Below, in pieces: positions 1 to 6,666 of a stretch of 7,785 nucleotides of DNA. Below the pieces are notes generated by a model, which was not told where the DNA came from, ran no database searches, and saw only the letters and a list, made by a program, of their open reading frames with translations. The stretch's first letter is position 1. Each line of letters starts with the position of its first letter. The DNA is from Candidatus Sulfotelmatobacter sp. GTDB lineage: Bacteria > Acidobacteriota > Terriglobia > Terriglobales > Acidobacteriaceae. The stretch covers positions 1 through 7,785 of the forward strand of contig JASIKQ010000116.1 in NCBI GenBank assembly GCA_030049565.1. The letters are read 5' to 3'. A program made the translations under genes and the position numbers.

Positions 1-1
1 G

Positions 2-3000
2 GCCGGCGCCAAGCAACAGCTCACTACCGCGATGGATCTGATCAACAAGATTAGCGTTCCCGATTCTTCCAGGCCGGAAATGTTGCGCCTGCGCGCGGCG
101 ATTGAGGCAGGATTGGGCGACACCGACGCCGCCAACAAAGACATTCATGCCGCCCTGGCACTGGAGCCTAATAACGTCAACGCGCTATTAAACTTCGCCA
201 GCCTGCAATGGAAGATGGGCCAGAAAGACGCGGCTGAAGCAACTTATCTCAGGGTCTTGCAGCGCGATCCCAACAGCCTCAGCGCACTTTCCTCGCTCGG
301 GTATATGTACCGCGACCAGGGCGATCAGAAGAAAGCGGAGGAATATTTCAATCGCTCCGTAAAAGCCCACCCCCGGGACTACGAATCTTACCTCGCTCTC
401 GGCGACCTCTACGGCGCGGAACGAAAATTTAAAGAGGCCGAGACGAACTACCAACTCGCCTACCAGCGCATGCCGACCAACCCTCTGATCGTCGCTGGAG
501 GAGCCAATATCGCCATCGAATCACATAATAACGAACTCGCCGCTCGCTGGTTCGATCGCGCCAAAGGAAAGATGAACGACAATCCTCAGGTCGAGCGCGA
601 ACGTGAACGCTACCTGACATTGAAGGGCGATTACGCCAATGCCGCGCCGCTGGGCTTCAAAGTTCTCGAAAAACTTCCCCACGACCGTGAAGGCGTCGAC
701 TATCTGGCGTACGATCTCTACTATCTCGGCCGTTTGCCCGAAGCCCTGGGGCTCGCCCAGAAATACGACTCCATCCTGTCCACCGATAAAGATCTCCCGC
801 TGATTGAGGGGAACGTCCATGTGCACGACGGCCAGCGCCGGGAAGCGTTGAAAGATTTCGACCGCGCCCTCGAACGTGACCCCAACATGGCCCTCGGCTA
901 TGCCGACCGCGGCTTCGTTGAAAACGATCTCCGCCAACCCTTCAAGGCGGTCAAAGATTTCCAAACCGCGCTCAAGTTAGATCCCAACTACGGCGAAGCC
1001 CATCTTGGCCTGGCTTATGCGGACTTGCAGATGCATCGCCCCAGGCTCGCTCTCACGCAACTGGCCGCTGTCGGGAAAATTGTGGGCAAATCCCGCCCCA
1101 TCCATCTCGCCCGCGCTGAAGCTTATCGGCAAGAGCAGGCCTACTCCCGCGCCGAGCCGGAATACCGCATTGCTTTGAAGGAAGATCCCAACGATCTCGG
1201 TACGCAACTGGAGCTGGCCGATACGCTCTACCACATGCGCCGATACAAAGACTCCCTCGCCACCATCGCGATCGCGCAAAAGCTGGGACCCACAGATCCG
1301 CAAGTCTACGCGCTGCGCGCTCAGGTCCACGCAAAGGAAAATCTGCGCGACTCCGCCATGCAGGATGTCGAACTCGCCGAGCGTTACATCAACAACGTTC
1401 CCAAGACTTCGACCATCGAGGCCGACCTCGACAGCTACGAAAGAGTCAAGGGGCAGATCGATATTCTGATGTCCGCCGGCGAGGCGCTGCTTATGCTCAA
1501 CGATCGCGCCGGGGCGATGCAGCGATTCGAGCGCGCCCTCGACATTCCCAACGGAGACCGTCTCGGCGTCCGCCTCGCCATCGCCCAGGTTTTTCTCCGC
1601 CAGGGCCACTACGACGAGGCTCGCCGCCAAATTGCGCTGGGCTTCGCCGAAGCTCGCTTAGATTCTTCCGAGCTCACCGGCGACGACATTCAGGAAGCCG
1701 GTTCGCTCTTCCTCGCCATGCACGACTTCGATCTTGCTGAAACTTATTTCGATAAAGCGCGCCTCGCCGGCGCCAACCCACGCAACGTCGATATCGGATT
1801 AGCTGACGCCTATCTCGCGCAGGGCGACACCCGCAAAGCCGCCGATGCCCTCGCTGCTCTTGGCCCGGTCAGCGATTATTCCGACGATTATGAATACAAA
1901 ATGGCGCAAGCCAATCTCTATCGTCAGCGGCAGGACACGGTTCACGCGCTCTCCGCCTTCGCCCAAGCCAGCAGCGTCGCCGGCCAGGAAGATTTGAACG
2001 CCGCGGAAAACGAACAATACGAAACCCTCGGCGAAGAAGGCCACGAGATTAACCGGAACATCAGCATTTCTCCCGAAGGCCTTTTCGCTCCCGCGCTCGA
2101 AGACATCAACGTCTATACCCTCGACGCCGAAATTCTGAAGGTCACCAATAACCCCTCGCTATTGCCGCCGCCGCGTCATTCCTATCAAGATTTCGTCGAC
2201 TCTCACTACCGCCTGCACATCGCCAATCTGCCCCCCATCACCGGCTTCGTCGGCGAAAGCCTCACGGAAGGCCTTTTCCTTTTCCCCAGCATCAACGTCG
2301 TTCAATACCGTAACACCTACGACACCATTTTCAACGGCGGCATAAGTCCTGTGCTGCATTTCGGCCCGAACTCCATCACCTTCAACGGAGGCCTGCAATT
2401 CGACGTCCGCCGCGACACCACCTCGCCCCAGTACATGAGCCAGAATCTCTTCCGCCAGTTTCTCTATATCAACACCAGTTCGTTCTACAACTGGCTTTCG
2501 ATCAACGCCAGCGGCATTCGCGAAGCCGGTCCGTTCACCGACAATAACCTGCACTCCCGCGACGCCGACGCCAGCGTGGAATTCAACATCGGCCGCCCCT
2601 GGGGAAGCACTTCGCTGCTCGCCGGATATACAGTTCGCGACGTGCTCTACCGCCCTCTGATTGAGGAATATTTCGACACATCGACCTACCTGGGACTTCA
2701 GCATAAATTTGGCAGCCGCCTGACCGCAGCCATACTCGCGGAAGATCTCCGCTCATGGCAGGTGCAAAATTTGCAATATGCGCTGGCGCAGGCGCTGCTG
2801 CCCGGCGCCCGCTTTGACTTCCACGCCAACCCGCGCTGGGATGTTCAAGGCTCGTTCCTGCTGTCGCGCGGCCAGGGCTATCACCAGTATGACAACACCC
2901 AAAGCGAATTAGTCGCCACTTACACGCGGGTCAGCCGTAGCAGCGTAAATAACGGCATCGGCGAGGTTCCCGCCGGCCATCCGTTCCGCGTTTCCTTCGG

Positions 3001-3082
3001 CCTACAGACGCAAACTTTCTACGATTTTGCGGGAGGAGTGCGCAACACCATTTTGCCGGTAATTCACTTTAACCTGTTCTGA
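2..3082 (+). CDS. Large TPR protein with C-terminal outer-membrane beta-barrel, exopolysaccharide-export type (5' partial)
   Basis: The reading frame is open to the left edge of the window, and the codons before the first ATG (position 32) continue a helical, TPR-like sequence, so the gene is cut off and ATG 32 is probably internal. Counting from that ATG, residues 1-660 are a run of tetratricopeptide repeats with typical signatures such as ALALEPNN, VLQRDPNS, ALERDPNM and ALKLDPNY. Residues about 680-745 form a Pro-containing linker. Residues about 746-1016 alternate polar and hydrophobic residues in roughly 12-14 strands and end in ILPVIHFNLF, a C-terminal Phe signature of BAM-assembled barrels. 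A TPR scaffold plus barrel is the architecture of BcsC and PelB, which guide polysaccharide through periplasm and outer membrane. The neighbouring flippase gene supports that role. I cannot tell BcsC, PelB or another lineage apart, so no symbol is given. Sure of TPR plus barrel; the export role is inferred. Confidence 0.88.
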   Translation, partial: AGAKQQLTTAMDLINKISVPDSSRPEMLRLRAAIEAGLGDTDAANKDIHAALALEPNNVNALLNFASLQWKMGQKDAAEATYLRVLQRDPNSLSALSSLGYMYRDQGDQKKAEEYFNRSVKAHPRDYESYLALGDLYGAERKFKEAETNYQLAYQRMPTNPLIVAGGANIAIESHNNELAARWFDRAKGKMNDNPQVERERERYLTLKGDYANAAPLGFKVLEKLPHDREGVDYLAYDLYYLGRLPEALGLAQKYDSILSTDKDLPLIEGNVHVHDGQRREALKDFDRALERDPNMALGYADRGFVENDLRQPFKAVKDFQTALKLDPNYGEAHLGLAYADLQMHRPRLALTQLAAVGKIVGKSRPIHLARAEAYRQEQAYSRAEPEYRIALKEDPNDLGTQLELADTLYHMRRYKDSLATIAIAQKLGPTDPQVYALRAQVHAKENLRDSAMQDVELAERYINNVPKTSTIEADLDSYERVKGQIDILMSAGEALLMLNDRAGAMQRFERALDIPNGDRLGVRLAIAQVFLRQGHYDEARRQIALGFAEARLDSSELTGDDIQEAGSLFLAMHDFDLAETYFDKARLAGANPRNVDIGLADAYLAQGDTRKAADALAALGPVSDYSDDYEYKMAQANLYRQRQDTVHALSAFAQASSVAGQEDLNAAENEQYETLGEEGHEINRNISISPEGLFAPALEDINVYTLDAEILKVTNNPSLLPPPRHSYQDFVDSHYRLHIANLPPITGFVGESLTEGLFLFPSINVVQYRNTYDTIFNGGISPVLHFGPNSITFNGGLQFDVRRDTTSPQYMSQNLFRQFLYINTSSFYNWLSINASGIREAGPFTDNNLHSRDADASVEFNIGRPWGSTSLLAGYTVRDVLYRPLIEEYFDTSTYLGLQHKFGSRLTAAILAEDLRSWQVQNLQYALAQALLPGARFDFHANPRWDVQGSFLLSRGQGYHQYDNTQSELVATYTRVSRSSVNNGIGEVPAGHPFRVSFGLQTQTFYDFAGGVRNTILPVIHFNLF

Positions 3083-3098
3083 GCGCGCATGGTTGCCG

Positions 3099-5117
3099 AT
3101 GACCGAAGGCGTTAAAACTGATGTCGAATCCTCCCCGCCACAAACTCCCGGTGTCCCAGCTCCGCGCAAGGCGCTGAAATCACAGCTTCTCGGGGGCAGC
3201 CTGACTTTGCTGGCCGGCTCCGGCATCGTCGGCGTTACCAATCTCATTTACAACGTCGCCACTGCCCGCCTTCTCGGCCCCACCGGCTTTTCGCACGTGA
3301 CCGCCGTCTACACCATTCTGATGCTGTTGTCTTGCATCACTCTTTCATTTCAGGTCGTTTGCGCAAAGTATGTAGCTAAGAGTGACTCGGCCGAAGAACG
3401 CGCCGCCATCTTCGCCGGCCTGCATCAGCGCGCGTTGCTCGCCGGCGTCGGAATCGGCCTGCTGATGTTCCTCTTCTCCGGCTCGATCACCACATTCCTG
3501 GCATTGCCCAGCCGTGTTCTCATATGGCTTCTCTCCCTGAGCATGGCTTTCTATATTCCGCTGGGCGTTCGCCGCGGCTACATCCAGGGGGTTCACGCCT
3601 TCGGTCCTCTCGCAATCAATTTCATGCTGGAAGGAATCGTGCGTCTCGGCGGCGCCGTCCTGCTCATCGCTCTGGGAATGGGAGTGAAAGGAGCCGTTCT
3701 CGCCAGCGTGCTCGCCGTCATCGTCTCCTACTTTTCCGCCCTGCCCGGCCCGGCTTTGACCGCCCTCAGCTTTCGCTCGGTTGCCATCTCAGCCGGCGAA
3801 GGTATCCAGGCCATCGTCTTTTTCTCCGGCCAAACCGTCATCAACAACTTCGACATCGTTCTTGTGAAACATTTCTTTCCGCCCGCGGAAGCGGGTTTTT
3901 ACGCCGCCGTTTCGCTGGTCGGAAGGCTCATCAATATGTGCGCCTGGAGCGTGGTCCACACCATGTTTCCGGTTTCCGCCGGCTCCCGCTCGGAAGAAAA
4001 AGATGGCAGCCCGGTTCTGTTCACTTCCCTGGCGCTGGTTTCGCTCATTCTCACTGTGCTGATCTTCGGCTTGTGGCTGATCCCAGGCTTTCTTTGGAAG
4101 ACCTTGTTCGGCGCTCATTTTGAGCTGGGAGGCTACGGTTCGCTTCCGCAGTTGCTCATTCTCTATGCCGTCACTACCGGCGTCTATTGCTTGAGCTCGG
4201 TCATCATCACTCACGAAATGTCGCGCAAAATCGCCAATACAAGCTGGCTGCAATTAGTATTCAGCGGCGCCATGGCCGTGGGAATTTGTCTTCTTCACGC
4301 CACCCTGCTCCAGGTGATCCTGGTGCAACTTGTATTGATGATTGCATTGCTCACCGTCCTCAGCGTGCCGCTGCTGCGGCGCTCATTCCATTCCGCAGTC
4401 TCGCAGACTTATCCCAGCCTCGAACTGCGCAGTCTCCTGTCGGAAGAAGAAGTCATCGCCGAGTTTCTGCGCAGCGAGTTTCATCATCCCGAATTCGACG
4501 AATACCGGCACGAATTCGACCACCTTGTCCGCCATCCCGATCTCACCAATCGCCGGGAAAATGCCGTGCGCCAGGCGTTACTTTTCCTGCGCCGTGGCGC
4601 GATGTGGCGCGAGCTCCCCGAAAATACCCAGTGGTATGAGGTCGAACTTGCTCCGGAAGATCTGGCTCGCGTGCGCTTCTTCCCGCGCGCTAACTGGCGC
4701 CGCTTTGCCCACGGCAGCTTCTTCCTCAGGGACGTTATGGAGCGAATCCGCCCGCGCATGGAAATGGCTTTCCGCAGCGCCTTTCTCAGCAAATTGCGTC
4801 TGCTCAGCTCCTCTGTTCAGGAAAATCTCGCCAACCCCACCATCCTTTTAATCGGTATCGATCGCCGCAGCCCGTTGACAATTCTTGACGGAAATCACCG
4901 CATGGCCGCCGCCATGCTTTGCCCCTCCGTTGCCGTACTCGAGCGCCTGCGCTTCATCTGCGGCTTTTCCCCCGACATGACCCGCTGCTGCTGGTACTCC
5001 ACCAACGTAAACACGCTTTTGCGCTATCTCGCCAACCTCGCCCGCAATTTCTTGTACGATCCCCAGTCCATCATCGGCAGGTTTCAGGACAACCCACAGC
5101 CAGATCGCCAAATCTAA
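3099..5117 (+). CDS. MOP-family polysaccharide flippase (Wzx/RfbX-like) fused to a C-terminal ParB/sulfiredoxin-like domain
   Basis: Residues about 30-430 of this 672-residue protein contain about 12 hydrophobic segments. The N-terminal pattern (GSGIVGVTNLIYNVATARLL, then GPTGFSHVTAVYT) is that of Wzx/RfbX flippases of the MOP superfamily, which move lipid-linked or nascent glycans across the inner membrane. Family members usually end near residue 430-500. Here a soluble, charged region of about 235 residues follows (about 438-672), first helical and rich in Glu/Arg with a WRELPENTQW segment, then with ILLIGIDRRSPLTILDGNHR (ending at R601) and MAAAML, which resembles the phosphate-binding GxxRxxA box of ParB/Srx folds. 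The gene starts 16 bases after the TPR-barrel gene, so co-transcription is likely. I chose ATG 3099; an in-frame TTG lies at 3093 and neither has a clear Shine-Dalgarno. Translational coupling to the upstream stop is plausible. Flippase call is firm; function of the tail is unknown. Confidence 0.88.
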   Translation: MTEGVKTDVESSPPQTPGVPAPRKALKSQLLGGSLTLLAGSGIVGVTNLIYNVATARLLGPTGFSHVTAVYTILMLLSCITLSFQVVCAKYVAKSDSAEERAAIFAGLHQRALLAGVGIGLLMFLFSGSITTFLALPSRVLIWLLSLSMAFYIPLGVRRGYIQGVHAFGPLAINFMLEGIVRLGGAVLLIALGMGVKGAVLASVLAVIVSYFSALPGPALTALSFRSVAISAGEGIQAIVFFSGQTVINNFDIVLVKHFFPPAEAGFYAAVSLVGRLINMCAWSVVHTMFPVSAGSRSEEKDGSPVLFTSLALVSLILTVLIFGLWLIPGFLWKTLFGAHFELGGYGSLPQLLILYAVTTGVYCLSSVIITHEMSRKIANTSWLQLVFSGAMAVGICLLHATLLQVILVQLVLMIALLTVLSVPLLRRSFHSAVSQTYPSLELRSLLSEEEVIAEFLRSEFHHPEFDEYRHEFDHLVRHPDLTNRRENAVRQALLFLRRGAMWRELPENTQWYEVELAPEDLARVRFFPRANWRRFAHGSFFLRDVMERIRPRMEMAFRSAFLSKLRLLSSSVQENLANPTILLIGIDRRSPLTILDGNHRMAAAMLCPSVAVLERLRFICGFSPDMTRCCWYSTNVNTLLRYLANLARNFLYDPQSIIGRFQDNPQPDRQI

Positions 5118-5337
5118 ATTTCAATAAGATTCGATCCGAAGTTCCGATCCGGAGTTCCGATCCGGAAGTTCCGATCAGTGAGGAAGTGCCTCTGCAGTGA
5201 GTAATGGGATGTCATCCTAGGCAAGCGCGTCTCGCCGCAACCTGATATTTCTTGAATTCGCACACCGGCCGCAAGCCGCTCATCGTCCGTCGGCCCGACC
5301 TCGTCTTGGAATCCGGCGGCCACATGCCTCGGCAGCT
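5118..5337. other. Convergent intergenic region, no gene supported
   Basis: This stretch separates the 3' ends of the flippase gene (plus) and the TPR gene (minus). It contains a short tandem repeat array (5130-5176), a small dyad GGATG-T-CATCC (5207-5217) and a GTCATCC...GCAAGC segment resembling the repeat at the right edge of the window. Open frames here are short, have no ribosome binding site and lack recognisable protein features. No hairpin followed by a clear T-run is visible for either strand, so the terminators of the two flanking genes are not obvious. Confidence 0.6.
5130..5176. repeat. Short tandem array of self-complementary 12-14 base units
   Basis: Four imperfect tandem copies of a unit close to TTCCGATCCGGAAG begin at 5130, 5142, 5155 and 5169. 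The third is a perfect inverted repeat, TTCCG-ATC-CGGAA. The first is TTCG-ATC-CGAA, having lost one base from each arm and so kept its symmetry. The second has one mismatch at the outer end and the fourth keeps only the left arm, TTCCGATC. The array starts 12 bases after the flippase stop codon. Possible roles are a transcript 3'-end structure, a protein-binding array, or simply slippage-generated repeats; the sequence cannot decide. Confidence 0.7.
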
Positions 5338-6459
5338 CTATCTGTCCGTCGGCGCCCCCGGCTCCTGCACCACCGAATTATCCCGCCGATGCAGCAAGAT
5401 CGGCTCCCGCCGCAACCGTCGCAACTCGCGCTCACGATCCACAACGCTCTCAACTTTCGAATCATTCTGCGCCGCTACTTGTACCAGCGCCGTCCCCTCC
5501 GCCGCTCTGCGCGTCGCCAGTCCCACCGGACGGTTCGCGTCCGCCATGGTCTGCGCCTTTTCGTAGAAAAACTCCGCGCTCTCCTGGTCGCCCTCAATCT
5601 CCGACAAATATCCATAATTGTTCACAGCAAACGCATTGTTCGGGTCAAGCTGATACGCCTTGCGAAAATCTTCATCCGCCGCCTTCAAATCGTTCCGGTT
5701 AAGCGCGGACACTCCGCGAATATTCATCTCCGCCACCTGAATCTCGGGACTCGTCTCAGTCGCCAGCCTCCGCCGCAACTTCTGCGCGTTCTCCGCCGCC
5801 AGGCGATTCACCGCTTCGCCTCGCGCCGCCGCGTTCAGCGTCACCACCGCCGTCGCATCCGAATGAACCGCAGCCCCGGCATCGTAATAATGCAGCGCCG
5901 CCTCCGACTCGCCTTCCATCTCCTTGGCCACGCCCAGATTGTTCAGCGTAAAAATATTGTTGGGATCGCTCTTCAAAACCCGTTCAAGCAACAAATCCGC
6001 CTCCGGCGCCCGCCCCTGCTCCAGCAGCCGCACCGCCTCCACATTGTCATGATTGATTTTCAGCGGCTCATCCTGAATCGCCAGTGCCTCTTTCACCGGC
6101 CGCCCCTCGACACGCGGCGAACTCGCCCGCGCAATCACCGCCTCGGTCGGCTCTTCGCCCGCCAGCGAATAAAAATCCTCCGCCCGGTCCACCTGCCCTT
6201 GCAGTTCTGAAATGTATCCCAGATTATTTAGCGTGAACGGATCCTCGGGATCGAGCAAGTACGCCTTATAAAACAGGGCTTGCGCTTTTTCGTAGTTGCG
6301 CTTCTGCACCGCCTCCACGCCCCGCTGATTTAATTTCTGTACCGGCGTCATATGGCTGCGCCGCGGCAGCGTGATCTTGATGTCCTTGGCCTGCGCCGCC
6401 GTTCCCCACGCCGCAATCGCTCCCATAATGCCGGTAATCATCCACCCCTTCGCGCTCAT
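5338..6459 (-). CDS. Secreted (periplasmic) TPR protein with three TPR-linker modules
   Basis: The 373-residue protein begins with a signal peptide (MSAKGWMITGIMGAIAAWGT, then AAQA), with likely signal peptidase I cleavage after Ala24, so it acts in the periplasm or outside. The mature part has three related modules: residues about 41-104, 141-198 and 243-305. Each is a TPR pair with the signature (D/N)P(E/N)(D/N)xFxxNNxG. Each is followed by an Ala/Arg-rich helical linker (for example ASSPRVEG, AAARGEAV, ATRRAAEG). The C-terminus is basic and polar (RERELRRLRREP). TPR arrays bind partner proteins; no catalytic motif is seen and no specific function can be assigned. I chose ATG 6459 over an in-frame GTG at 6477 because it gives a cleaner signal peptide and has an AGGAG element nine bases upstream. 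It is transcribed divergently from the DUF5666-like gene and probably from a sigma-54-type promoter. Confidence 0.88.
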   Translation of the reverse strand: MSAKGWMITGIMGAIAAWGTAAQAKDIKITLPRRSHMTPVQKLNQRGVEAVQKRNYEKAQALFYKAYLLDPEDPFTLNNLGYISELQGQVDRAEDFYSLAGEEPTEAVIARASSPRVEGRPVKEALAIQDEPLKINHDNVEAVRLLEQGRAPEADLLLERVLKSDPNNIFTLNNLGVAKEMEGESEAALHYYDAGAAVHSDATAVVTLNAAARGEAVNRLAAENAQKLRRRLATETSPEIQVAEMNIRGVSALNRNDLKAADEDFRKAYQLDPNNAFAVNNYGYLSEIEGDQESAEFFYEKAQTMADANRPVGLATRRAAEGTALVQVAAQNDSKVESVVDRERELRRLRREPILLHRRDNSVVQEPGAPTDR

Positions 6460-6468
6460 ACCTTCCGT

Positions 6469-6475
6469 CTCCTCC
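6469..6475 (-). promoter_or_regulatory. Ribosome binding site of the minus-strand TPR gene
   Basis: Read on the minus strand this is GGAGGAG, a near-perfect anti-16S match whose AGGAG core ends nine bases before the ATG at 6459. It decides between that ATG and the in-frame GTG at 6477-6475, which would overlap this element and has only a close AAGGA two bases before it. Confidence 0.6.
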
Positions 6476-6511
6476 ACCGTCCTTAGAAAGCGACCGTACT
6501 TTGCTCAAAAA

Positions 6512-6528
6512 TGCAAGTTGGATGCCAA
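6512..6528 (-). promoter_or_regulatory. Candidate sigma-54 (RpoN) -24/-12 promoter for the TPR gene
   Basis: The minus strand reads TTGGCATCCAACTTGCA followed by a T-run. This fits the sigma-54 consensus YTGGCACGRNNNTTGCW at the key places: the GG of the -24 element and the GC of the -12 element are both present and exactly ten bases apart, with TGGCA and TTGCA cores intact. Mismatches are at the less conserved CGR positions. The predicted transcript start is near 6501, giving a leader of about 42 bases that contains the GGAGGAG ribosome binding site. No comparably good sigma-70 promoter is seen on this strand. If real, expression needs a sigma-54 activator protein. Confidence 0.55.
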
Positions 6529-6542
6529 CACCCCGCCATTGT

Positions 6543-6570
6543 TTGTCGCCGATTTGCTGCATTTCATAAA
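6543..6570 (+). promoter_or_regulatory. Weak sigma-70-like promoter candidate for the DUF5666-like gene
   Basis: TTGTCG (6543-6548) and CATAAA (6565-6570) each match four of six bases of the -35 and -10 consensus and are 16 bases apart. This would place the start of transcription near 6577 and leave a leader of about 90 bases holding the GTCGAAA repeats. The match is modest and base composition alone could produce it. Confidence 0.25.
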
Positions 6571-6613
6571 AACCCAGCGAACATAAGACCAGCAAACCGC
6601 ATCCAAAGGCAGC

Positions 6614-6650
6614 GTCGAAAAGTTCTTTCGTCGAAGCTTTTTAGTCGAAA
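6614..6650. repeat. Cluster of three GTCGAA(A) repeats with inverted CGAAA/TTTCG arms
   Basis: GTCGAAA occurs at 6614-6620 and 6644-6650 and GTCGAA at 6630-6635, at spacings of 16 and 14 bases. CGAAA-AGTTC-TTTCG (6616-6630) is a perfect 5-base inverted repeat, and the TTTCG arm can instead pair with the CGAAA at 6646-6650. The cluster lies just before the ribosome binding site of the plus-strand gene and about 113-149 bases upstream of the predicted sigma-54 start on the minus strand. It could be an operator or enhancer site, or a leader structure. Confidence 0.45.
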
Positions 6651-6655
6651 TTTCT

Positions 6656-6662
6656 AAGGGAG
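6656..6662 (+). promoter_or_regulatory. Ribosome binding site of the DUF5666-like gene
   Basis: AAGGGAG, close to the AAGGAGG consensus, ends four bases before ATG 6667. Together with the clean signal peptide directly after that ATG it supports this start. Confidence 0.55.
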
Positions 6663-6666
6663 CGCT

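Noticed and set aside
977..1630. Minus-strand open frame of 217 codons inside the TPR-barrel gene
   Set aside because: It is antisense to well-supported TPR coding sequence, with no recognisable motif.
3524..4123. Plus-strand open frame of 199 codons inside the flippase gene
   Set aside because: It is Arg/Ser-rich and out of frame with a clear membrane protein; an alternate-frame shadow.
5130..5176. CRISPR array or rho-independent terminator
   Set aside because: Units are too short and have no spacers for CRISPR, and no T-run follows the hairpins for a canonical terminator.
5252..5566. Plus-strand open frame crossing the convergent gap into the TPR gene
   Set aside because: TTG start, no ribosome binding site, Arg/Ser-rich sequence, and most of it is antisense to the TPR gene.
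5389..6210. Plus-strand open frame of 273 codons opposite the TPR gene
   Set aside because: It is dominated by Arg, Leu and His, as expected for the antisense of a GC-rich gene, and lacks a ribosome binding site or any domain. The minus-strand gene has a signal peptide and clear TPRs.
6460..6477. GTG 6477 as the start of the minus-strand TPR gene
   Set aside because: It would overlap the strong GGAGGAG ribosome binding site and would add an acidic MEETEG stretch before the signal peptide.
6518..6528. TTGG-ATG-CCAA dyad as a separate operator
   Set aside because: It overlaps the -24 region of the sigma-54 candidate and has only four-base arms, so chance symmetry is likely.
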